NCBI GenBank assembly: GCA_016204595.1
Contig: JACQKJ010000075.1
Coordinates: forward strand, 1 to 18,265
Direction: 5' to 3'
DNA: 18,265 bases
Source of the DNA: Candidatus Komeilibacteria bacterium
GTDB lineage: Bacteria > Patescibacteriota > Patescibacteriia > UBA1558 > 2-01-FULL-52-15
The notes under the pieces are model-generated. The model was not told the origin of the DNA, made no database searches, and saw only the letters and a program-made list of their open reading frames with translations. This document shows, one piece after another, positions 10,978 through 18,265 of the stretch. Numbering within the stretch: the first letter of the stretch is position 1; every line of letters begins with the position of its first letter. The position numbers and the translations under genes were made by a program.

Positions 10978-12066
10978 CTAACGAAGTTTAATGTCAATAT
11001 GATCCGCGAGATAGGGCAGGCGGGGGAGCCAGGAGGGAAAAATTTCGACGGTGGCGTCACCCAAGCCCTGCGATCTCAAATACTCAAGCGCTGCTGTTCT
11101 CGACTTGCCGGTAAGCTGGGCGGTATCGATCTGTGGTGCTGTGTTTTCAGAATGGATCCATGCTGAGAGTTCGGTCGTGAGATGTGCAGTGCTGGTGCTT
11201 GTTTCCATCGACGCGACGGAGTATGAAAAACTATCGGGTACGAGCTCGATGAAACGATCAGGGTTCGGCAGCTGACTCTTCAGCTTTTCCTCTGCCCGGG
11301 ACGCGATCAGTGTGTCATCGGCGCGGACCGCAGAGAAGGTATATTTGACAGAAACGGTCACCTCGCTTGCTTCGGCACCGACAGCGGGGGAGCTGGTCAC
11401 CGAGATAAGGTGCCCGACAAGCTGATTATCGGACAGCTGGTCGTTCCCTAATTCTTTTCTGAAATCAGAAAGCGCTTCGGCGCGGATCCGTTCGGCAAGC
11501 TTCTGTTCAGCCTCGTTGATCTCGTCCTGGGTAATGGTCGAGCTTTGTTGTCGTTCGAATGTCATCGGTGCCGTACTTGACGCATAGATCTTGTCTTGTA
11601 TGCCCTCCCAGAGTCCCGGAATGGTAAAGCGAGAAGGCCCGATGAGAGACTCGTCGCCTGTCTGATCTGCCTCCGCAAACACGGTAACGCTGCCGCCTGC
11701 CGGTATGTTCACTGATTGCGTGATGCGGAAAAGCTTATTGTCGGATGTCAGAAGACGCGTGGTCTTGACCAGGCTTTGATCGCGCGAGTAATCGTTGATG
11801 ATCGTCACGGTTCCGCCGGCTTTATTGGTCTGCACCGTCTTGCTCCCGACCGGGAAACGATCGCTCAGGGTGTAGTCGCGCGAAACGATGGAGTATTCGT
11901 CACCCGAAAGGTCCACAGTGGGCGTAACCGTAAAGCGCTCCCGATCGCCGGGAACGTATACTGTTGCGCGCGCGATCGTCAGATACACGGTTGCCGCGAG
12001 CGTGACAATGCACGCGACGATAAAGAGGTTAATGATTGCACGATACCACGAGGCTGGATGATTCAT
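10978..12066 (-). CDS. Membrane-anchored extracytoplasmic protein of unknown function
   Basis: One N-terminal membrane segment (about 9-31, RAIINLFIVACIVTLAATVYL) is followed by a roughly 330-aa outside domain. The outside part is rich in beta-type segments, with AGGTVTIINDYSRDQSLVKTTRLLT near residues 83-107, PAGGSVTVFAEAD near 121-133 and SRFTIPGL near 145-152. A charged helix (about 183-210) leads to a second beta-rich part ending at SWLPRLPYLADHIDIKLR. The style recalls proteins common in CPR genomes that databases label baseplate-J-like, but I cannot confirm that from sequence alone and see no catalytic motif. The start has no Shine-Dalgarno. It lies 47 bases after dnaE on the same strand, probably in one transcript. 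Confidence 0.8.
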   Translation of the reverse strand: MNHPASWYRAIINLFIVACIVTLAATVYLTIARATVYVPGDRERFTVTPTVDLSGDEYSIVSRDYTLSDRFPVGSKTVQTNKAGGTVTIINDYSRDQSLVKTTRLLTSDNKLFRITQSVNIPAGGSVTVFAEADQTGDESLIGPSRFTIPGLWEGIQDKIYASSTAPMTFERQQSSTITQDEINEAEQKLAERIRAEALSDFRKELGNDQLSDNQLVGHLISVTSSPAVGAEASEVTVSVKYTFSAVRADDTLIASRAEEKLKSQLPNPDRFIELVPDSFSYSVASMETSTSTAHLTTELSAWIHSENTAPQIDTAQLTGKSRTAALEYLRSQGLGDATVEIFPSWLPRLPYLADHIDIKLR

Positions 12067-12113
12067 AGGATACGCCTAGTATACGAAAAAAACTCTTGAT
12101 TGTCTATCATTCG

Positions 12114-15100
12114 TCAGTTGATCTGAATGCTCTGCTCGCCGATTAGTCGTGTCAGCATATCGGTCAGTTGCCGCGAATGCGCGACCTTGAGGCTTGTTTT
12201 GATCTTTCGTTCGGCGCCGTTTTGCATGATCAGATACACGCTCATGCTGCCGGGATATTTTTCGAGGACCGATTTGAGCTCCTGTATGTTCTCTTTGGAC
12301 CAGCCGTGCGGAAGTCGGAGCCAGAGTTTTTTCCCCGCGTCGGTCGAGCGTTGCGCTCGTTGCATTTTTTCTTCAGTCAACAGTTCTGCATGTTCGACCA
12401 GTATTTTGGGGATACCTTCCTTGTCCGATAATTTCCCGGTTGCCTGCACGAGCGTTTGTTCGTACCAGATTCCGGGATTTTGTTCGACAAGCTTCGGGAA
12501 TACGACGAGCTCCATCGAATCGGTACTGTCTTCGATCGTGACGAAGAGCATGGGCTTGCCGTTCTTGGTCACGATCTTTTTGGTCGCGGTGATGATGCCC
12601 GCGACGATCACCATGTCCTGCGCTGTCCTGTTGTACAGATTCGACAGGCGCGTGACGGTCGGCAGCGCTTCCAAATACTGTTTGAAGGGATGGTCGCTGA
12701 TATAGAGCCCCAGCAGTTCTTTTTCAAAGGCGAGTTTTTGCATCGTGGACAGTTCTGGCGCGGTATCGAGCTTGAGTTTCGATGTCGCGGACGCCAGCGG
12801 CAGATCGGCAAAAAGATTCTCCTGTCCCAGCCGGTGGTCGTTCTGCGTTTTTTTGTTGTATGTCAGGAGATTTTCAAGATTGCCCAACAGTTGTGATCGT
12901 TCACCGATGGAATCGAGCGCTCCGCAGCGGACCAGGCTTTCGAGGGATTTTTTGTTGAGATCCTTGTCGTTGATGCGCGAGAGAAAGTCCTCGACCGAGG
13001 TGAAACGGCCGTGGTCTTTGCGTTCGCGGATGATGACGTGCGAAATGTGATCGCCGACGTTCTTGACCGCGTTCAAGCCAAAGCGGATATTATTCGTGAT
13101 CTCATTCGTTTGCGGGTCGACCACGACGCTGAACGTGTTAAAACTCTCGTTGATATCCGGCGGCTGGACGACCAAACCTATCTTGTGGCACTCGTGCACC
13201 TGCCTGGCGATCTTATCGGTGTTTCCCTGATCCGCGGTCATGAGCGCTGCCATGAATTGAGCGGGGTAGTGACTTTTCAGATACGCGGTCTGATAGGCGA
13301 TGATCGCATACGAAGCCGCGTGAGAACGGTTGAATCCGTAGCGCGCGAACGGCAGGATAAACTCCCATATTTTTTCTGCCGTTTTGGTTTCGATGCCGCG
13401 GCTGATCATCCCTTTGATCATTTTTTCCGACTGTTCGACGAGCAGTTTTTTTATTTTTTTACCCACCGCTTTGCGCAGGATATCCGCTTCGCCGTAGGTG
13501 AAGCCGGCTAAGTCGCGGGCGATCTGCAGCACCTGCTCCTGATACACGGCGATGCCGTAGGTTTTGTCGAGTAGGGGAGCGAGTTTCGGATGCAGATATT
13601 CGATCGTCCGTTTGCCGTTCTTGCCTGCGATATACTCATCGATGAATTCCATGGGTCCGGGCCGGTACAGCGAAACCATCGCGATGATGTCCTCGATCTC
13701 GGTCGGTTTCAGCTTCTTGAGATAGCGGGTCATACCGTCTGATTCCAGCTGGAAGATGCCCGTCGTATCGCCGCGTTGCAGCAGCTTGAATGTTTCGGTA
13801 TCGTCCAGAGGCAGGGTATCGAGATTGACGGACACCTGCGCGGTCTTCTCGATGATCTCGACTGCCGTTTGCAGGATCGTAAGGTTCTTGAGGCCCAAAA
13901 AATCTATTTTCAAAAGTCCCAGCTCTTCGACCGGATGCATGGAGTATTGTGAGATGATCGCGTCGGGGGTCGAGGAGGAGTATTGCAAGGGAACGTGGTT
14001 GATGAGCGGGTCCTTGGTGATGATCACGGCGCAGGCGTGGGTCGAGGCGTGTCGGGCGATGCCTTCGACTTTTTGCGCCATGTCCAGAAGTTCTTTTGCC
14101 TGAGGATCTTCGTCATTGAGCGTTTTTAATTCGGAAACCTTTTTGAGCGCATCAGCAAGCGAGGTGAACAGGGGGATGAGCTTGGCGATTCGGTCGCAGT
14201 AGTTGTAGCTCAAGCCCATCACGCGGCCCACGTCGCGCACTGCGGCCCGGGCCGCGAGCGTTCCGAACGTGATGATCTGCGCCACATGGTCGCTGCCATA
14301 TTTGTCTTCGACGTACTTGAGCACCCGGTCCCGGCCCGTGTCTGCGAAATCCATGTCGATATCTGGCATGCTGATGCGTTCGGGGTTGAGGAACCGTTCG
14401 AACAAGAGGTTGTATGCAAGCGGATCGATATTCGTGATGCCGATAAGGTAGGACACCAGGCTTCCTGCTGCACTGCCGCGGCCCGGGCCGACCATGATAT
14501 TCTGATCCTTTGCCCAGTTCACGAAGTCCTGCACGATAAGGAAATAGTCTGCAAAACCGGTTTTCTTGATGACCTCCAGCTCATATTCGAGGCGCTGATG
14601 CAGCTCCGGCGACGCCTCGGTCAGCGAAACGCCGTATCGTCGTGCGACGCCCCCATACGCAAGTTCCTGCAGGTACTCATCGCTGGTCCTGCCGCCGGGG
14701 ATCTCGAAGTACGGAAGGTTGATCTTTCCGAGCTCGATCTCGAGCGAGCACCGGTCCGCGATCTCCTGCGTTGCGGCAAGCGCCTCCGGCGTTTCCTGAA
14801 AGAGTTCGGCCATTTGCTCATCTGAAAGGAGCGAGACGTCCTCGCCAAGGTATGACATCCTGTTTTTATCCGACAGGTGCGCTTTGGTCTGCATGCAGAG
14901 CAGTACGTCATGCGCGGCTGCATCCTCGGTAGTGATGTAATGCACGTCGTTGGTCGCGACGAGCTTAACTCCATAATCGCGGCTCATGCGCTTGAGCGTG
15001 CTGTTGATCCTACTCTGCTCCGGCAGCGTCGGGCGGTTCTGCAGTTCAAGATAAACATTGTCCCGCGAGAAAATATCCAGCAGTTTCACCATGTTGATCT

Positions 15101-15557
15101 TAAGGAGATCGTCGTCACCTGCGATGATCGGTTTGGAAAGCGGGCCGCTTAAGCATCCGGTGAGCGCGATGAGCCCGTCGCTGTAACGCGCGAGCGTTTC
15201 CCAGTCGAAGCGCGGTTTATAATAAAAACCCTTGAGATGGGCTTCGCTCGTCAGCTTGAGCAGATTTTTATAGCCGGTCGTATTGGTCGCGAGCAGTATG
15301 AGATGGTAGGGTTTGATGCTGCGGTCTTGCTCGGTCATCGTGCCATCGGTCAGATAACCTTCAATGCCGATGATCGGCTTGATATCATTCTTGAGGCACT
15401 CTTGGTAGAACTCAACTGCGCCATAGAGAACACCGTGATCCGTGAGCGCTAACGCTGTCATCTTGTGGCGCTTCGCTGCCGCGACCAGTTTGGGCACCGT
15501 ACCCAGACCGTCGAGCAGGCTATAGTGCGAGTGAGTATGGAGATGGACGAAAGACAT
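12114..15557 (-). CDS. dnaE: DNA polymerase III subunit alpha
   Basis: This is the replicative polymerase, type DnaE1, 1147 aa and full length. The PHP domain opens with HLHTHSHYSLLDG (5-17) and LTDHGVLYG; its metal-binding His residues are present, so proofreading or structural zinc roles remain possible. The catalytic palm carries GPGRGSAAGSLVSY and the PDIDMDF aspartates near residue 396-403. Later come the YRPGPM, QEQVLQIA and FNRSHAASYA blocks, an HhH part, and an OB-fold domain near 985-1065 (VAGIITATKKIVTKNGKPM). The C-terminus is short, with a final segment on RIKTSLKV. No separate exonuclease is encoded nearby. The ATG at 15557 has no Shine-Dalgarno and is preceded by a GAGGAAYGAGGAA repeat tract. 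Confidence 0.97.
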   Translation of the reverse strand: MSFVHLHTHSHYSLLDGLGTVPKLVAAAKRHKMTALALTDHGVLYGAVEFYQECLKNDIKPIIGIEGYLTDGTMTEQDRSIKPYHLILLATNTTGYKNLLKLTSEAHLKGFYYKPRFDWETLARYSDGLIALTGCLSGPLSKPIIAGDDDLLKINMVKLLDIFSRDNVYLELQNRPTLPEQSRINSTLKRMSRDYGVKLVATNDVHYITTEDAAAHDVLLCMQTKAHLSDKNRMSYLGEDVSLLSDEQMAELFQETPEALAATQEIADRCSLEIELGKINLPYFEIPGGRTSDEYLQELAYGGVARRYGVSLTEASPELHQRLEYELEVIKKTGFADYFLIVQDFVNWAKDQNIMVGPGRGSAAGSLVSYLIGITNIDPLAYNLLFERFLNPERISMPDIDMDFADTGRDRVLKYVEDKYGSDHVAQIITFGTLAARAAVRDVGRVMGLSYNYCDRIAKLIPLFTSLADALKKVSELKTLNDEDPQAKELLDMAQKVEGIARHASTHACAVIITKDPLINHVPLQYSSSTPDAIISQYSMHPVEELGLLKIDFLGLKNLTILQTAVEIIEKTAQVSVNLDTLPLDDTETFKLLQRGDTTGIFQLESDGMTRYLKKLKPTEIEDIIAMVSLYRPGPMEFIDEYIAGKNGKRTIEYLHPKLAPLLDKTYGIAVYQEQVLQIARDLAGFTYGEADILRKAVGKKIKKLLVEQSEKMIKGMISRGIETKTAEKIWEFILPFARYGFNRSHAASYAIIAYQTAYLKSHYPAQFMAALMTADQGNTDKIARQVHECHKIGLVVQPPDINESFNTFSVVVDPQTNEITNNIRFGLNAVKNVGDHISHVIIRERKDHGRFTSVEDFLSRINDKDLNKKSLESLVRCGALDSIGERSQLLGNLENLLTYNKKTQNDHRLGQENLFADLPLASATSKLKLDTAPELSTMQKLAFEKELLGLYISDHPFKQYLEALPTVTRLSNLYNRTAQDMVIVAGIITATKKIVTKNGKPMLFVTIEDSTDSMELVVFPKLVEQNPGIWYEQTLVQATGKLSDKEGIPKILVEHAELLTEEKMQRAQRSTDAGKKLWLRLPHGWSKENIQELKSVLEKYPGSMSVYLIMQNGAERKIKTSLKVAHSRQLTDMLTRLIGEQSIQIN

Positions 15558-15569
15558 TACCGTAAGAAG

Positions 15570-15650
15570 TAATGAGGAACGAGGAATGAGGAATGAGGAA
15601 CGAGGAGTGACAATGAATGTTCTCGTTACTCATTTCACGTTCCTCGTTGT
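15570..15650. repeat. GAGGAACGAGGAATGAGGAA tract with inverted copy
   Basis: Tandem GAGGAAYGA words at 15573-15607 are answered by CGTTACTCATTTCACGTTCC and CTCGTT words up to 15650, forming an imperfect inverted repeat. It fills the gap between the 103-aa gene and dnaE on the minus strand. Confidence 0.65.
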
Positions 15651-15659
15651 TGTCTAGTT

Positions 15660-15971
15660 CTATTTTTGCGACGACTCGTCTTTTGAGCGGCGCGCCTGAC
15701 GCTTTTCTCTGAAAGCGCCGATGGTTTCCGCTATCTTCTCAGTCGCCTTGATGATGAGGGGAAAAACAGCCGAGACGCTCGATATCTTCTCCTTGGCAAA
15801 ATCCAGAACCGTGTTGAATTTCTCGATGGTTTTGGTCACGTCGCGCATGACTTTCCGCATATCCCGGAACATGCCCACGACGTACCAGAGGATCCAGCAG
15901 ATAAAAAAGGTCAGAAAGACGGCGGCGGCCGCGAGCGTATAGTTCAGGATGTCTCGTGAGTTTTCGAGCAT
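15660..15971 (-). CDS. Small single-pass membrane protein with a coiled-coil-like tail
   Basis: The protein has 103 aa. One membrane segment lies at about 11-34 (NYTLAAAAVFLTFFICWILWYVVG). After it comes an amphipathic charged region (DMRKVMRDVTKTIEKFNTVLDFAKEKI) and a basic C-terminal tail (REKRQARRSKDESSQK). The layout resembles short DUF948-type membrane proteins, but the match is one of style only. The ATG at 15971 has no Shine-Dalgarno. It is the first gene of a minus-strand run with dnaE and the 362-aa protein. Confidence 0.7.
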   Translation of the reverse strand: MLENSRDILNYTLAAAAVFLTFFICWILWYVVGMFRDMRKVMRDVTKTIEKFNTVLDFAKEKISSVSAVFPLIIKATEKIAETIGAFREKRQARRSKDESSQK

Positions 15972-16013
15972 AGTATGATTGGGTTAGTATAGCACGGCAG
16001 GGGATTTTAGCCT

Positions 16014-16115
16014 ATAGCCTTTCGCATATAGCGTATACCGTATGACATGTGGTGACGAGAGTTTTTGGCGATAGGCCGCGTTCCGTACGCTATACGCTAT
16101 ACGCTGTATATTGTA
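16014..16115. repeat. TATAGCGTATAC-type palindromic intergenic repeat
   Basis: CATATAGCGTATACCGTAT at 16026-16044 is answered by CGTACGCTATACGCTATACGC at about 16085-16105. It is the only content of the 154-base divergent gap between the 103-aa and 284-aa genes, so promoters for both must overlap it. I could not single them out. Confidence 0.6.
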
Positions 16116-16125
16116 TACTTGCACC

Positions 16126-16980
16126 ATGCCTGATCCAAGCGCACACATTGACCGTAAGCTTTTGGAGCGGGGGTATTGGATCGCGACCCACCGCATTTCG
16201 ATCATACGCTGGACCACGATCGCGCTCTATATCGTGATCGCGTTCGTCTACGTCGTTTTTTTCGTGCAGTTCGGCGTGTATACGTACCGCTTTAATGACT
16301 GGGACGAGCTGATGCGGGACTCAATTGCCTCTCAGTACTCATGGAGCGCGATACACGAGCGGCAGGCGCCGCTGGAAGTGGAGTTCGGGCAGCCGTACGT
16401 GTTTCCCGTCGGCGACAGCAGGTATGATTTCGCGGTAGAGGTGTACAACCCCAACGCGCAATGGGCCTTGGAATCCTTGAGCTATCAGTTCACGTATGGC
16501 GAAGGCTTGATGACGCCCGCGCAGGAGACCTTTGTCCTGCCGAAAGAGCAGAAGTACCTGACCGTCTTCTCGTTCGTATCGGATCTTCCCATACCCTCAG
16601 TGGCAGAGGTCAAAGAATTCAATTACCGATGGAAGAAAGTATCGCGTCTGCCGCCCCTTGCCTGGGATTATATTGAACCGCCGGCATACGCCGCGCGGCA
16701 GATCCGGATCGAAAACGGTGTTCAGCAGGTGATACCGGCGCACGTGTCTTGGGTCGTTCAAAACGCTTCCACCTTCAACCTCAGCTCCGTTACGTGGCAG
16801 ATAGGATTGTATAGCGGCACCAGGCTCGCGGGCGTCGCGAGTTATACGACAGAACGTCTTACCTTTCTGGAAGAGCGTCCCATAGAATTATTCTTACCCG
16901 ACACTGGCGCCCGCATCGATTCGGTGAAGGTCTATCCGATCGTCAATATTTTTGATCCTAATTTCACCTATTTGCGCTAG
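16126..16980 (+). CDS. Membrane-anchored protein of unknown function upstream of rodA
   Basis: The protein has 284 aa. A short basic cytoplasmic N-terminus is followed by one membrane segment at about 28-50 (RWTTIALYIVIAFVYVVFFVQFG). The rest, about 230 aa, should lie outside and reads as two beta-sandwich-like parts, for example VEFGQPYVFPVGDSRYDFAVEVYNP and VIPAHVSWVVQNASTFNLSSVTWQIGLY. I do not recognise a family or active-site motif. An upstream in-frame TTG at 16111 is possible, but the ATG at 16126 is the better start; neither has a Shine-Dalgarno. Only 15 bases separate it from rodA, which suggests a cell-envelope role alongside wall synthesis. That is inference from position. Confidence 0.8.
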   Translation: MPDPSAHIDRKLLERGYWIATHRISIIRWTTIALYIVIAFVYVVFFVQFGVYTYRFNDWDELMRDSIASQYSWSAIHERQAPLEVEFGQPYVFPVGDSRYDFAVEVYNPNAQWALESLSYQFTYGEGLMTPAQETFVLPKEQKYLTVFSFVSDLPIPSVAEVKEFNYRWKKVSRLPPLAWDYIEPPAYAARQIRIENGVQQVIPAHVSWVVQNASTFNLSSVTWQIGLYSGTRLAGVASYTTERLTFLEERPIELFLPDTGARIDSVKVYPIVNIFDPNFTYLR

Positions 16981-16995
16981 CGCGAGTGTACGTGT

Positions 16996-18135
16996 ATGCG
17001 ATCGATACTGGCGAGAAGCGTTCGAAGCATTGACTGGCCTCTTGTGGGGGCTCTTTCTGTGTTGATGGCGATCGGGCTGGTCCTCGCATACAGTATCAGC
17101 ACAAACCCGGTTTCTCCGAACCCGGCGCTTTTCCGCAAGCAGCTTATCTATGTGCTTGCGGGAATTTGTGCGTTCGTGTTTTTCAGCACGATAAACTACC
17201 GCATCTGGATGGTGTACAGCAAAGTCATCTATCTTGGATGCATCGTGGCTCTCGTCGGCGTTCTGGTCGTGGGCGTGACCATACGCGGCACTACCGGCTG
17301 GATCTCGCTTGGCATTACGACGTTCCAGCCCGTGGAGTTCGCGAAGATCGGTCTGATCTTTTTTCTTGCCAAGTATTTCAGCGATCACGGACGGCATTTT
17401 TTTCTCTGGCGCCATACAATCATAAGCGGGATCGCCACTGTTGCGCTCATCGGCCTGGTCCTTGTCCAGCCCGATTTCGGCTCGGCGATCGTGCTGGCAG
17501 GGATATGGTTTCTGATGCTTCTGGTGGTAGGCATTCCGCGTAAGCACGTCATTGCCCTCATATCGATCTTTCTCATAGCAGCTGCGATCGGGTGGATGTT
17601 CGTTTTGAAGCCCTACCAGAAGGATCGCATCATGACATTCCTGAACCCGCAGCTTGACACGCAGGGAGTCGGGTACAACGTGCGCCAGTCGATCATCGCG
17701 GTCGGCTCCGGCAGGATCATCGGGCGGGGTTTCGGCCTGGGTTCGCAAAGCCAGCTGAAATTTCTGCCTGAAGCCGAAACTGATTTTATTTTCGCCGTAC
17801 TTGCGGAGGAATTCGGTCTTGTCGGCGCGCTCACCCTTCTGGCCGGACTGTTGTTTCTGGTCTACCGGCTGGTCGCAACAGCGCAGCGTACCCAGGATAA
17901 TTTCGCGGCATACAGCGCGCTGGGCCTCGCGTCGCTTCTGACCGTGCAGAGCTTCGTCAACATAGGCATGAACGTAGGTCTTGCCCCGGTCACGGGCATA
18001 CCGTTGCCGTTCTTGTCGTCGGGAGGCAGCTCATTGTTGTCGCTCTGTATCGCATTCGGCATCATGAGCAATATCATCTATGACGTTCGGACGAGGGGAA
18101 GCCATTCGGCACTGGGGTTTAAAGATAGAGTTTGA
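16996..18135 (+). CDS. rodA: SEDS-family peptidoglycan glycosyltransferase, RodA/FtsW type
   Basis: The protein polymerises lipid II into glycan strands, together with a class B penicillin-binding protein. At 379 aa it has about ten membrane segments from residue 14 on. Family motifs are RGTTGWISLGITTFQPVEFAK (97-117), QPDFGSA (158-164), the loop LKFLPEAETDFIFAVLAEEFG (254-274) with the conserved Asp263 needed for catalysis in RodA, and GIPLPFLSSGGSS (334-346). The long cytoplasmic N-terminus and C-terminal cap of some FtsW proteins are missing, which favours RodA (cell elongation), but FtsW cannot be excluded. The partner PBP2 is not in the window. The ATG at 16996 has no Shine-Dalgarno; the close upstream gene suggests one transcript. 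Confidence 0.92.
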   Translation: MRSILARSVRSIDWPLVGALSVLMAIGLVLAYSISTNPVSPNPALFRKQLIYVLAGICAFVFFSTINYRIWMVYSKVIYLGCIVALVGVLVVGVTIRGTTGWISLGITTFQPVEFAKIGLIFFLAKYFSDHGRHFFLWRHTIISGIATVALIGLVLVQPDFGSAIVLAGIWFLMLLVVGIPRKHVIALISIFLIAAAIGWMFVLKPYQKDRIMTFLNPQLDTQGVGYNVRQSIIAVGSGRIIGRGFGLGSQSQLKFLPEAETDFIFAVLAEEFGLVGALTLLAGLLFLVYRLVATAQRTQDNFAAYSALGLASLLTVQSFVNIGMNVGLAPVTGIPLPFLSSGGSSLLSLCIAFGIMSNIIYDVRTRGSHSALGFKDRV

Positions 18136-18265
18136 CCGGTAGGGCTTGCGGGAGGGTTGCCGTCGTTCGAGGCTTGCCACTTGCGGGGATGAGCCTATTT
18201 TATATATATATTCATCTATTAGAAAAGAAACTCTCAAAACAAAACGAGCGGGAGTAACCTTCGGA
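18136..18265. other. Intergenic end of the window
   Basis: After the rodA stop I see a GC-rich part, an alternating TATATATATA run near 18200 and no convincing gene, terminator or promoter before the window ends. Confidence 0.4.

Noticed and set aside
16894..17748. 284-aa minus-strand open frame over rodA
   Set aside because: It is an antisense shadow; its residues are dominated by charged repeats typical of reversed membrane-protein codons.

Overview
The window looks like a piece of a Candidate Phyla Radiation (Patescibacteria) genome. The pointers are a tandem-domain ThyX, a threonyl-tRNA synthetase without the N-terminal TGS domain, single-pass envelope proteins of unknown function, compact operons with ATGA stop/start overlaps, and core genes that mostly lack a Shine-Dalgarno sequence. 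TGA is used as a stop, so the UGA=Gly code of Gracilibacteria/SR1 does not apply. The phylum assignment rests on gene style only, and no marker phylogeny was possible.

Layout. Positions 38-3890 (+) hold a coupled operon: tandem ThyX, thymidylate kinase-like protein, GatB. Positions 4024-4455 (+) hold an actinobacterial-type rpiB with its own promoter, strong Shine-Dalgarno and a 30-bp palindromic terminator. Positions 4510-7981 (-) hold thrS, a DUF559 nuclease-like gene, a possible 45-aa basic protein and miaA, separated by dispersed palindromic repeats. Positions 7982-8400 (-) are the thrS leader, which carries a T-box sequence, an intrinsic terminator and a 5' hairpin showing a Thr codon (ACC) in its loop. 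Positions 8404-10706 (+) are an accessory array of five small unrecognised genes, starting at a near-consensus promoter and ending at an intrinsic terminator. Positions 10708-10966 are repeats. Positions 10978-15971 (-) hold a 103-aa membrane protein, DNA polymerase III alpha (dnaE) and a 362-aa membrane-anchored protein. Positions 16126-18135 (+) hold a 284-aa membrane-anchored protein followed by a RodA/FtsW-family glycosyltransferase.

The most interesting part is 8067-10706. The thrS leader and the small-gene array are fired by back-to-back promoters whose -35 boxes are 5 bp apart. Inside the array every gene is followed by a repeated intergenic element. Two spacers carry the same three-hairpin element (8878-9004 and 9454-9582). 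Its third stem differs at three base pairs and keeps pairing at all three, which is the signature of a selected RNA structure. The other three spacers carry a 19-nt element whose last copy is the left arm of the terminator. The array encodes three soluble proteins, two of which look like diverged paralogues, followed by two tiny membrane proteins. I recognise none of them.

The five array genes and rpiB all have strong Shine-Dalgarno sites, whereas nearly every core gene has none. This suggests a different origin or a different mode of translation for these genes. The core genes serve dTMP/dTTP supply (thyX, tmk), tRNA charging and modification (gatB, thrS, miaA), replication (dnaE) and cell-wall elongation (rodA).
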